This document shows positions 1-7,085 of a DNA stretch of 7,085 nucleotides, piece after piece. The notes under the pieces were generated by a model. The model was not told where the DNA came from, made no database searches, and saw only the letters and a list, made by a program, of their open reading frames with translations. The position numbers were made by a program, and so were the translations under genes. Source of the DNA: a bacterium (GTDB lineage Bacteria; Patescibacteriota; Gracilibacteria; Absconditabacterales; Absconditicoccaceae); contig JAHDCT010000051.1 in assembly GCA_020629735.1 (NCBI GenBank), positions 1 through 7,085 on the forward strand, written 5' to 3'. How positions within the stretch are numbered: position 1 is the first letter of the stretch; each line of letters starts with the position of its first letter.

Positions 1-568
1 AACTCCAGTGAGTATTCTCATAGAAGACATTATCCACATCAATAATAGAATTGAAGAAAAAAGATATTTCTACATGGATATCAAAAAAGAAGGAATCATA
101 CTTTTTGACTCAGGAAAATGTTCGTTAGCAGAAGCAAGAGAACTAAGCAAAGACGAAATTCAGGAAATGAAAAAAGTTGATTATACGATCTGGTTTTGAG
201 GTGGAGATGAATTTCTTGCGGGATACCAAACCTTCCTTGAAAGAGAATACTTTAATTGAGCGGCATTCATGCTTCATCAAGCCGCAGAAAGATTTATCTC
301 AGCTCTGCTACTTATTAAAACAAGTTACAAACCTAAAACACATGATTTAGATATACTTTATAAAAGCGTCTGTGATATTGATTCATCACTTAAAGGTCGA
401 TTTTGAGATAATGAGTCACACCTTTTTTCACTACTCAAAAAAGCCTATGTTGATGCAAGGTACAACAGCACCTATTCAATTACAAAAGAAGAAGTCCTCA
501 AATTAGAAACAAAAATACATCGATTAAGAGATAGAATTGAACTACTTTGTACTAAAGAAATCATATAA
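1..568 (+). CDS. MNT-HEPN fusion protein, C-terminal part (edge-partial)
   Basis: The reading frame is already open at base 2 and runs to TAA at 566-568, giving 188 visible residues with TGA read as glycine. It matches the family in which a minimal nucleotidyltransferase (MNT) is fused to a HEPN domain. The MNT catalytic GS motif would lie left of the window. Visible landmarks in order are the linker DIKKEGIILFDSGK, then WF-G-GGDEFL, the HEPN core AAFMLHQAAERF, YKPKTHDL, and the terminal AYVDARYNSTYSIT. Three in-frame TGA codons (200-202, 257-259, 404-406) would end the protein under the standard code, yet the family similarity runs straight across them. Family members are usually discussed as toxin-antitoxin-like or nucleotide-modifying proteins, but no function has been shown for this one. 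Two CGA codons (398-400, 521-523) may be Trp rather than Arg. The GTG at base 8 is internal, not the start. Confidence 0.85.
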
Positions 569-678
569 AATCTAACATAGAAATCGCTTATACAAAAGTA
601 TGAAAAAAACACACAAGCAATAACACAAAAATCTTTCATAACAACTTCTTAGACTACTTCTTCAACTTTTCTAGAATA

Positions 679-709
679 GAAAACAAGTACAAATTACGTA
701 CTTGTTTTT
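679..709 (+). terminator. Hairpin terminator after MNT-HEPN gene / radC leader hairpin
   Basis: A perfect inverted repeat pairs AAACAAGTAC (681-690) with GTACTTGTTT (698-707) around a 7-base loop. It extends by an A-T and a G-T pair and runs into T's, which suits Rho-independent termination of the upstream gene. It ends only about 15 bases before the radC ATG, so it could instead lie in the radC leader. Confidence 0.6.
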
Positions 710-724
710 AATTTCACCTTCTCT

Positions 725-1366
725 ATGAAACCTAGAGAAAAATTCCTTGCTTACTGAGCAAGAAAAATGGAGTCTTATGAACTTCTTTCACTCATTTTAT
801 GATCATGAGTAAAAAATAACCCAGTAAAAACTCTCGCAAAAAAAGTACTTACACTCATTGAACAAAAATGAGACAACATAAACATACAAGATCTACAAAA
901 AATAAAAGGAATTTGAAAATTAAAAGCTTTACAAATTCTTTGAGCATATCACTTAGGAAAAAGACTCTTTTTACCGTCACAAAATCCATTACTAAGCATT
1001 GGAGACATTCTTCGTGAGGTTCATCAACGAAGATTTAAAAAAAAAGAATATCTCATTTGCCTTACATTAGATGGAGCAGAGAAGCTCATTAAAAAAAGAG
1101 TCATAACCATATGACTCCTTAATAAAAATCTCATTCATCCAAGAGAAATATTTGCCGATGCCATTCAAGACAGAGCGAACAGTATTATTCTGGTACATAA
1201 TCACCCTTCTGGAACGGCGAAGCCAAGCAATGAAGATATTCAAGTAACTCATATAATTCACGAAGCATCTCAACTAATTTGAATTAAGTTAGTAGATCAC
1301 ATAATAGTCACCGCACATGCATGGTTTAGTTTTAAAGAAGCATGAATACTCTCCTACTCAAGATAA
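725..1366 (+). CDS. radC: RadC family JAB/MPN-domain protein
   Basis: The product is 213 aa, close to the usual RadC length. It starts at ATG 725 with the typical opening PREKFLAYG and stops at TAA. Residues 19-30 carry the conserved LLSLILGSGV. A helix-hairpin-helix follows (KIKGIGKLKAL, residues 59-69). The C-terminal JAB domain has the complete metal site: H158 and H160 of HNHPSG, S168 and D171, spaced HxHx7SxxD, followed by VDHIIV. Nine in-frame TGA codons fall on family glycines (residues 11, 26, 28, 49, 64, 73, 130, 186, 207), including both glycines of GSG. The true role of RadC is unsettled: it was once linked to DNA repair, and a metalloenzyme acting on DNA or proteins remains possible. 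No Shine-Dalgarno is visible before the start. CGA at codon 102 (1028-1030) is Arg or possibly Trp. The gene converges on the next minus-strand ORF, with 22 bases between the stops and no terminator hairpin. Confidence 0.95.
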
Positions 1367-1388
1367 AAGCTTATACATAAAAAAAACT

Positions 1389-1709
1389 TTACAAAGCCCC
1401 TCAAACAAGTACTAAGGCACCTTTCTCTTCATCAACTTCAATTCAGGTTATCATAAATCTCTGTAGTCAATCCTCAGTATGTATGTGAAAATAAACAGAA
1501 CGATGTTTAGGCATTCCATATTGTAAGAAACAAAGACACTCAAAAAAAGTACCCAATTGAAGACTAGACATTATTTTTTCAACAAATAAAAAAGGCAACT
1601 CAACAACTAGTATGTCGCCAAACCCCCTATGAATTACATCTTCCAATCAAGACAGATAAAATACATATGGTCTAGAGTTGAATCGCCTTTTTTCTACCTC
1701 AATAAGCAA
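1389..1709 (-). CDS. Unknown 106-aa protein
   Basis: I do not recognise this protein. The frame is open for 110 codons between stops (upstream TAA at 1722-1724, terminal TAA at 1389-1391) if TGA is glycine. The first usable start is TTG at 1709; the first ATG, at 1571, would leave 61 aa and discard the most protein-like part. The sequence has an ordered alternation of hydrophobic and charged residues (for example GDILVVELPFLFVEKIM, then KHRSVYFHIHTEDG) and ends ALVLVGGAL. There is no obvious signal peptide, and a small mixed alpha/beta soluble protein is the most I would infer. Four glycines are TGA, like its neighbours. No ribosome-binding site is seen. A promoter would have to lie in 1710-1784, downstream of the terminator hairpin at 1785-1817. 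It could be a decayed remnant, but the long open frame argues for a real gene. Confidence 0.5.
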
Positions 1710-1784
1710 TACATAGTTGGTTTAGCACACGTAATATATGCATAACAATTTGAAGCAACAGATAAAAAGTATGAAAAAAGTACG

Positions 1785-1817
1785 AAAAAAAAATCACTCA
1801 AAGAGTGATTTTTTTTT
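1785..1817. terminator. Symmetrical hairpin terminator
   Basis: Nine A's plus ATCACTC-type sequence (1785-1799) pair perfectly with 1803-1817, which ends in nine T's, around an AAA loop: a 15-bp stem. It lies 20 bases beyond the stop of the 66-aa minus-strand gene and would end that transcript. The A-tract and T-tract symmetry means it could also act on plus-strand transcription. Confidence 0.85.
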
Positions 1818-1837
1818 AATACAGATAAACGAACAAA

Positions 1838-2038
1838 TTATTTCTTCTTATGGATATTATTATGACCATCCATGATCAAACTAGCGACCGTGTTTAATCA
1901 AAGAAGAAAAGCCATAATTCACAAAGCTCAGTTCGTCGTAATATTACTAGGAAGAAGCAAAAGTACTGCTGCTAAAAGAAAGAAACCAATAGCAGTCAAA
2001 AGATGTACAAGCCCTTCTCCGTGTCCTGAATGTTTCAT
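1838..2038 (-). CDS. Small two-helix membrane protein (66 aa)
   Basis: The gene runs from ATG at 2038 to TAA at 1838-1840. No family is recognised. The protein has two hydrophobic segments, about residues 10-30 (GLVHLLTAIGFFLLAAVLLL) and about 37-55 (rich in Gly, Ala, Leu), joined by a short polar loop SNITTN. Histidines cluster at both ends: H3, H6, H12 and H59, H63. The C-terminus is HKKK. A two-pass hairpin with both ends on the cytoplasmic side is the likely topology. Three TGA glycines are needed to read it through. It lies about 95 bases downstream of the exported-protein gene with no clear terminator between them, so it may be transcribed with that operon or from its own promoter. No Shine-Dalgarno precedes the ATG. 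A strong hairpin terminator follows. Confidence 0.8.
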
Positions 2039-2132
2039 AATAATATAAGAGGAATAAAATAACACCTAATTACTGTAGTCATTTAAGAACATTTTTCAAA
2101 TTTCTCTCTCAAGCACAAGCAAATAAACTTGA

Positions 2133-3740
2133 CTAATATCACATTGGGAAAAGATTTTCTAAGTTAATAATTTCATCTTGAGTTGGCACAACTACAGTGT
2201 GATTTGGAACAAGCCCACTTTCAGAACTCAAATCAAGACTAAATTTAACAGATTCATAGTCATCATCAAAATCAACCGTTACCATCATATCAAAATTTGA
2301 TACATACAATCATCAACTCCACGTAAGATCTAATCATACCTCTGTATCGTTTCACGTCAACGATCATGTCATATGAAACTCTTCTCAAACAGACTTTCCT
2401 TCAACAGCAAAAGAAATTTCTTCTTCCATCCATTCATTTGTTTCATAATCATACGATTCAGTCATAAACGATCAAACAACGTTCAAAACGCCATCACTAT
2501 AATCAATACTTCATATATACAAATCATCATCTCGAAGAGGAATCTCTAAAGAGACAATTTCAGAATCTGACCAAGATATAAGTGGAACATTAGCAATCCT
2601 TCTCAACTCATCAGGCATGTGATCTCCAGCAAATGTATCAGTAATTCACATACTAATAATTCAATTCTCTGATTCAAAAAACATCATTCATTTCCCATCA
2701 GTATGATTCATCATGTTAGCCCAATCTTCAATACATCATCACACAATAGATGCATTTCCTTCTCATAAAATTCATGCAGATAATGAAGCACATGCTAATG
2801 GATTCATTCATGCATACATTCTATCTCATTCAATTGCATATACTTGCATTCGATCTTGTTTCATAACATGCTCAAGATGGCCAAAAACTTCTAATTGTTG
2901 AGCCGCCATCATTCCAAAAATATCTCAATTAACTCATAAGGGGATATCTATATATTTTCCTTTAATAAGATTAGCGTATTCTAACATTGCGTTAAATTCC
3001 TGTGCTTCATACTGTGAATCAAATTGAATATCTCATAACTCAACATCTAAATTATCAAGTTTAAGATACATATGACCATCTACATACTTCATTTCAGCTC
3101 ATACGCTTCAAGAAGTAACAATGTTCTCTGATGGCGACATAACATTAATATCTCACACAAGTTTCATCTGAGCTTCAAATTCTCATGTTTCTAATGAACT
3201 AAGTGAATCTATATCAAACTCAATATCTATATCAGAACTCGCATCCATTTCCTCAAGCTGCAAAGAAAATAAGGCTTTCATGGTTTGTTCTACCCATCAA
3301 TTTGGTTGTTCAGAAAATCATTCTCACATAACTATTTCTCTTAAATTATCCATAGCTGGCAACAAAGGATTATGAGCCGTAATGCTTGACCCATACTTTT
3401 TAAGCATAAGAACATTCCCAACATACTTCTTTAAAGACATCGTAAGGTCTTCGTATGACCATGGAAATTCTCAAGACCAAGCTCAATATTCACAGTATTC
3501 TTGAGCATTATACAACATTCAAAGGTACTCTTCAGTATATATTCTTACAAGATCTTGCAATTCAGGATCAGAAAAAAGTCTTTGAATAATTTTTGACTCA
3601 GCTTGTTTTTCAAAAATTTGAATCATTGAAGTAAGCGTAACAAACTCAGATTCTGAGTACTCACAATACATGCTTTGTGATGAAGTGGCACCTCAAAAAA
3701 GAAGTAATCATCACAAAAGAGTTACAAGAATTTTTTTCAT
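2133..3740 (-). CDS. Exported 535-aa protein of unknown function
   Basis: The gene runs from ATG 3740 to TAG 2133-2135 and needs many TGA glycines to stay open. The N-terminus is a classic signal peptide: MKK, then a Leu/Gly-rich core (ILVTLLGGLLLFGG), then ATSS. No lipobox cysteine is seen, so cleavage after about residue 20 and release or surface retention is inferred. Residues 22-150 look mainly helical and rich in Tyr, Glu and Leu. From about residue 155 to 265 the chain becomes acidic and strand-like (SSDIDIEFDIDSLSS, then VDGHMYLKLDNLDVELGD), and a second strand-like acidic stretch covers about 400-515. This alternation resembles bacterial exported beta-sheet proteins of the LppX/LolA type, but that is only an impression. 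The gene follows ruvC by 30 bases and is probably the third gene of the xth-ruvC operon. Two CGA codons (2850-2852, 2532-2534) may be Trp. No Shine-Dalgarno is visible; the spacer is T-rich. Confidence 0.85.
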
Positions 3741-3770
3741 TATACAACAAAAAGTAAAAGAACAAAAAAA

Positions 3771-4250
3771 CTACTTCACTATACTATTTTTTACCATAAG
3801 TGCAATTCACAGGGCATCAGCTGCATCATGCCACGCTAACTCTTTATCATTAAGAGAAAAAATTTTTCTCACTACAGCAAGCATTAGTTCTTTGGAAGCT
3901 GAACCATTTCAACTTACATACTTTTTAATTTCTTGTGGAGTCCATTCATATAAAGGCAAAGTGTGAGAAGCAAACAACATTCATAGTACTCACCTTGCCC
4001 CATATACAAATTCAGCATTAGACTGATTGCGAGTAGTAAAAAATAATCTTTCCATTCATACAGCTTGAATAGGATATTTTTGCAAAAGGTCAGAAAAAAA
4101 TTGGTAAATTTCTACCATTCTTCAAAACTGATCCTTTCTTTTTGTTCAAGAATTATCTTGCAAAATAACTCAAGAAAGAACAACCTGCGCATTCTCATCA
4201 ATAAGACCATATCATAGTTTACGAATACCTGGATCAATTCACAAATACAT
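3771..4250 (-). CDS. ruvC: Crossover junction endodeoxyribonuclease RuvC
   Basis: The 159-aa product is close to full length for RuvC, which cleaves Holliday junctions as a dimer together with RuvAB in recombination and repair. It starts at ATG 4250 (MYLGIDPG); an in-frame TAA lies a few codons upstream, so no longer start is possible. It ends at TAG. The four acidic active-site residues are all present: D6 in GIDPG, E67 in GMERLF, and D142 and D145 in HDAADALGIAL. The conserved FVYGARG (residues 81-87) and YEWTPQEIKK (101-110) stretches are also intact. Ten glycines are TGA, among them G4 before the catalytic Asp and G148 in the last motif. The start is 28 bases after the xth stop, without a clear Shine-Dalgarno, and the exported-protein gene follows by 30 bases. 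Co-transcription with xth is likely. Confidence 0.96.
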
Positions 4251-4278
4251 AGCAAAGAAATTTTAAAGCGAAATGTTT

Positions 4279-5064
4279 TTACAAATCGATAACAAGTTCA
4301 ACTGGGCAATGATCACTTCACATAATATCTTGTCTATGTCTACATGATTGAACTTTATCCAACAATCAAGAACTCACCATAAAGTAATCTATACGCCGTC
4401 ATACATTTCTCTGTCTCGCTCAAGCTCTATAACTCCATCGAGTATATTCGTCTAAAGCGTCTGGTGACAAAGTACGAAACATATCTGAAAATCAACACGT
4501 CTCCATAAAATCTCCTATTCTTTTTCTTTCTACAGGAAGAAATCAAATACTTTTTTGATTTTCTTTTGGCCTTGCAATATCAATTTCAGTGTGAACAATA
4601 TTCATATCTCAAGTTAAAATAATCTCATATCACAACTTCTGCTGCTCAAGAATATATGACTCTAATTCGTCATAAAATGAAAGCTTGTACGTTAACATTT
4701 CAGTTCCATCAGCTCTCGTTCCACCATTAGGAAAATATCAGTTAATAAGCAAAACTTTACCAGGTAATTCTATCTGCGTCAATCTACCATCCTCATGAAA
4801 TTTCTGAGAATGGGAAAATTCACTACAAGCAGAAAGTGGAGAAACTTTAGAAAAAATTGCTGTTCATGCATATCAAGCCCTTTGACCTGCATGCCGACAA
4901 ATATGAGGCATATTCAGTAATCTCATCTCAGCTGGCATTTGATGATGAAAAGCTTTTGTTTCTTGCAAACACAAAATATCTGGCTGTTCATTGTTCATAA
5001 TTCCCAAAAAATCCTTCTTCTTAACAGCACGAATTCAATTTTCATTCCAAGTCAGTATTTTCAT
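4279..5064 (-). CDS. xth: Exodeoxyribonuclease III / AP endonuclease (ExoA type)
   Basis: The 261-aa protein runs from ATG 5064 to TAA 4279-4281. It belongs to the exonuclease III/APE family, which cuts DNA at abasic sites and trims 3' ends in base excision repair. Motifs in order: TWNENGIRA (residues 5-13, with the metal-site Asn7; Glu replaces the usual Val at residue 8), LQETK with E35, GYAGTAIFSK, NGYFPNGG, TGDMNI with D153 and N155, a YT-x-WSYRAGARQRNVG stretch ending RIDYF, and GSDHCPVEL with D251 and H252. The closest pattern I recall is Bacillus ExoA. TGA supplies the glycines of NGIRA, GYAG, TGD and GSDH. CGG at codon 57, CGA at 209 and CGG at 223 each fall where ExoA relatives have Trp. 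The leader has a purine-rich AGAAGAGAG about 8 bases before ATG, the best ribosome-binding site in the window. This is the first gene of the xth-ruvC-exported protein operon. Confidence 0.97.
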
Positions 5065-5095
5065 AACAATTTCTCTCTTCTAAAAATAAAATACA

Positions 5096-5125
5096 ATACT
5101 AACACCTATAACTAAATAGGGACAA
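5096..5125 (-). promoter_or_regulatory. Candidate promoter of the xth-ruvC operon
   Basis: On the minus strand a TTGTCC (-35-like, 5120-5125) is followed after 18 bases by TAGTAT (-10-like, 5096-5101). A start about 25 bases before the xth ATG would leave a short leader holding the purine-rich AGAAGAGAG. The position fits, between the upstream terminator and the first gene, but matches this loose are common in AT-rich DNA. Confidence 0.3.
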
Positions 5126-5168
5126 AAAACTAATGAATCATTTTTTTAAATACATACGCTTAAAAACA

Positions 5169-5198
5169 AAAAGCCTAAAAAAATATTTTTAGGCTTTT
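5169..5198 (-). terminator. Hairpin terminator after the S8 protease gene
   Basis: A 13-bp perfect stem (5169-5181 with 5186-5198, core AGCCTAAAAA) closes a 4-base loop. On the minus strand it is followed by TGTTTTTA. It begins about 20 bases after the protease stop codon and separates that unit from the xth operon. Confidence 0.8.
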
Positions 5199-5217
5199 AG
5201 GGGCATAGAAAATGAAT

Positions 5218-6972
5218 CTATTTTCTATACGTCTCTAAATAATACACGAGAGAAGAAAGAAGAGAAAAAACCAAAATCGCTAAAAGCAAAAGCAAGTCTA
5301 CTTTAATAACCTTCTGTGTGGTTTCAGGTAACTCAGCACTATTATGATCATCTTCTGAAATCAAAGAAGTAACATCTGAAGAAGCAGAAAGTTTTTCTTG
5401 ATACATATCACACATGAATCTCAAATCAAGAACTCAAGCCCCTAAAGAAGGGTCATCTAGCGTTCATGTGTGATCTAAAATGTCTTGAAAACTCAATCAA
5501 TAAGACATTGCCAATCCAAGTCATCAAGCAACAGTAGGTGAAGCTTCGGAAGTTCCATTGTAGGGGTTATAGGTATTATCCAAATCTGTGGTAAGCATAT
5601 TTACTCAAGGAGCAGCAATATCAACCCAAGGTCCGTAGTTTGAAAAACTAGCTTTTTTATTCTCTTCATCAATAGCAGAAACGGCAATTACCCAATCATA
5701 CGCAGCTGGGTAAAACTCCTCTGACTTATTATAATTTCATGCCGCTGCTACTAAAGTCGTTCACTCAGAAGCAACCTTTTTAGTAACTCTTTCAAGCATC
5801 GGTACTTTCCCATACCCTCACCACGATAAGTTAATAATATCAGCACCCAATTCATACGCCGTAGCAATTGCTTCTATTCCATTGGTAATATCTCTTCAAT
5901 GGGCAGAATCTCTTGTTGATTTAACAAGAATCAAATCAGCCTCTGGCATTACTCATCTAATACCAAATCAATTATGACTAGCTCAAATGATTCACGCTTC
6001 CTTTGTTCCATGATTCCAGGATGTTTCAATCTTTGGAATATGTACATCGTTATCTCTATCAGCTTCATCGTACACTTTATAAATACTATCCTGCAAATCA
6101 GGATGTTTCATATCAAATCAATTATCTACAACTGCAATTTTAATAGGACGAGGGCTTGGCAAACATGACAATGTATCATCTAGTCAAATATGATCTAAAT
6201 ACCATTGATAAGACTCCTCTTCTTCAAATGATTGAGTTGTAAAACTGTTTAACGCATCTTCTTGAGATTGTTTATCTTCTTCAAGAAGAGGTTCATGAGG
6301 AAACACCAAATTAGGATTTACAAAAACCAACTGCTCATTAAGTGAGTCTTGAAAACGCTCATCGTTATCAAGTAGTTCAGCAAAAGCTGCAATATCTAGA
6401 TAAGTCCCATCATTCAATTTATCTCATGAATATTCTACAATATAATCATAATACAACTTCGTCTCTTTAAAGAGAAATCTAATATCTGCAACAGAATCAC
6501 CATACGTTTGCATAATAAGTTCAATTGAGTTTTGAGCAAGCTCTGCAGCTTTCTCATCATCACTTTCCTCGATACTCACTAAAATTTTTCCTTCTTGAAT
6601 ATTAGCTTCTACACGTGGATCATAAACTACAAGAGATCAGTCAGTTTCAAAACGAGTGCTTAATTGGTCTCGTTCATTCTCAGACAAAGCTAACCAAGCT
6701 TCTTGAGCCGGTATTCAAGAAGATCATCTACAATCTAAATCAGCTGCAACAGCATCTTGAAATTCCTGATAGTCATAATACAAAACATCACAATGAGTAA
6801 GCGCTACCGTCTGAACATTTCATCATAATCACTGGTTACTCTTCCGTAACTGATAATCGTATAATCAGTATCACGACACAAGAATAAGTCACAACAGTAA
6901 AAGACCATTTAATCAAGTGATTAATTTTTTAAAGAAACTATTTTGGTCTTTTTTATGCATTTCTTGAGTCAT
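5218..6972 (-). CDS. Membrane-anchored subtilisin-like (S8) serine protease
   Basis: The protein is 584 aa from ATG 6972; a second in-frame ATG at 6960 would give 580 aa. I prefer 6972 because it lies 3 bases after the upstream stop, suggesting coupled translation. The N-terminus has a basic stretch (HKKDQNSFFKK) and then a hydrophobic anchor at about residues 17-37. A propeptide-like acidic region follows to about 245. The catalytic domain begins near QWYLDHIGL and carries a complete triad: D283 in VVDNG, H321 in NHGT, S475 in GTSEASP, plus oxyanion N413 in AAAGN. TGA encodes the glycine of AGN. A second hydrophobic helix (about 560-578) precedes ETYRK at the end. The likely topology has both ends inside and the protease outside. 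Cysteines at 61, 81, 270 and 521 could form disulfides. CGA (6670-6672) and CGG (6844-6846) may be Trp. The substrate is unknown; roles in surface-protein processing or attack on a host cell are speculation. Confidence 0.93.
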
Positions 6973-6975
6973 AAA

Positions 6976-7085
6976 TTAATCTTTACCAACAGTAAATAAT
7001 TGAATAATTCCTAAAAGAAGAAATACTCATCACACTCATAAAATAATTCACTTCCAAATATCTACGAAACCTTGCGAAAGCATTG
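6976..7085 (-). CDS. Small membrane peptide or C-terminus of a larger protein (edge-partial)
   Basis: An open frame enters from the right edge and stops at TAA 6976-6978. If it begins at ATG 7083 the product is 35 aa; it may equally be the tail of a longer gene beyond the window. Most of it is one hydrophobic, glycine-rich helix (GIILGVGGVFLLLGIIQLF) between DIWK and TVGKD. Four of its glycines are TGA, so it follows the same code as the neighbours. The stop is separated from the protease ATG by only TTT and lies in the same frame, so the two genes are almost certainly co-transcribed and probably translationally coupled. No family is recognised. Confidence 0.65.

Noticed and set aside
569..724. 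Possible tiny ORF or small RNA between MNT-HEPN and radC
   Set aside because: Only very short frames (about 10 codons or fewer) are present, and nothing beyond the terminator hairpin is supported.
1067..1273. Minus-strand open frame inside radC
   Set aside because: It is antisense to the RadC JAB domain and shows no protein-like pattern of its own.
725..1366. TGA as Trp (Mycoplasma-type code) or as selenocysteine
   Set aside because: TGA sits on conserved Gly, not Trp or Cys; TGG is used at conserved Trp; and TGA is far too frequent for selenocysteine.
2039..2132. Possible terminator between the exported protein and the 66-aa gene
   Set aside because: Only weak 4-5 bp stems such as TCAAG/CTTGA are present, without a following T-run.
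3739..3744. Perfect TATAAT on the minus strand just before the exported-protein start
   Set aside because: It overlaps the ATG, so transcription would begin inside the gene. It is more likely chance in an AT-rich spacer.
2713..3966. Plus-strand open frames at 2713-2901 and 3670-3966
   Set aside because: They are antisense shadows of the exported-protein and ruvC genes, which have clear coding signal on the minus strand.
8..6800. Many short frames and apparent frameshifts or pseudogenes ending at TGA
   Set aside because: All are explained by TGA coding for glycine. The frames continue without shift and match full-length families.
5974..6800. Plus-strand open frames at 5974-6168 and 6615-6800
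   Set aside because: They lie antisense within the S8 protease, whose catalytic motifs fix the coding strand.

Overview
The window is AT-rich bacterial DNA that only makes sense with a non-standard genetic code. Read with the usual code, every gene shatters at TGA. Read with TGA as glycine, continuous full-length proteins appear: RadC, RuvC, exonuclease III, a subtilisin-family protease, a MNT-HEPN protein and several unknowns. TGA falls on glycines that are invariant in these families, such as RadC GSG, exonuclease III TGDMN and GSDH, and the subtilase AGN. No gene here ends in TGA. This is translation table 25, known from the Patescibacteria (CPR) lineages Gracilibacteria and Absconditabacteria (SR1). 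In the exonuclease III gene, one CGA and two CGG codons sit on three family-conserved tryptophans. This points to a second reassignment, CGA/CGG to Trp, which I recall being reported for Absconditabacteria; that makes an SR1-type organism the best guess.

Layout, left to right. The end of a MNT-HEPN fusion protein (+, cut by the window edge) is followed by a hairpin terminator and then radC (+). radC converges on a 106-aa unknown ORF (-). A symmetrical terminator hairpin follows, then a 66-aa membrane protein (-) and a 535-aa exported protein of unknown function (-). The exported protein lies downstream of ruvC (-) and xth/exoA (-), with gaps of about 30 bases, so these three probably form one operon read leftward. 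A terminator hairpin and a candidate promoter separate this operon from a 584-aa membrane-anchored S8 protease (-). The protease start lies 3 bases after the stop of a 35-aa (or longer, edge-cut) membrane peptide (-).

The recognisable functions fall into two groups. One is DNA repair and recombination: RadC, exonuclease III/AP endonuclease and the RuvC resolvase. The other is the cell surface: an exported protein, a protease with a membrane segment at each end, and two small membrane proteins. Coding is dense, the longest non-coding stretches being about 155 bases. Shine-Dalgarno sequences are mostly absent. I saw no tRNA, rRNA, CRISPR array, insertion sequence or phage gene.
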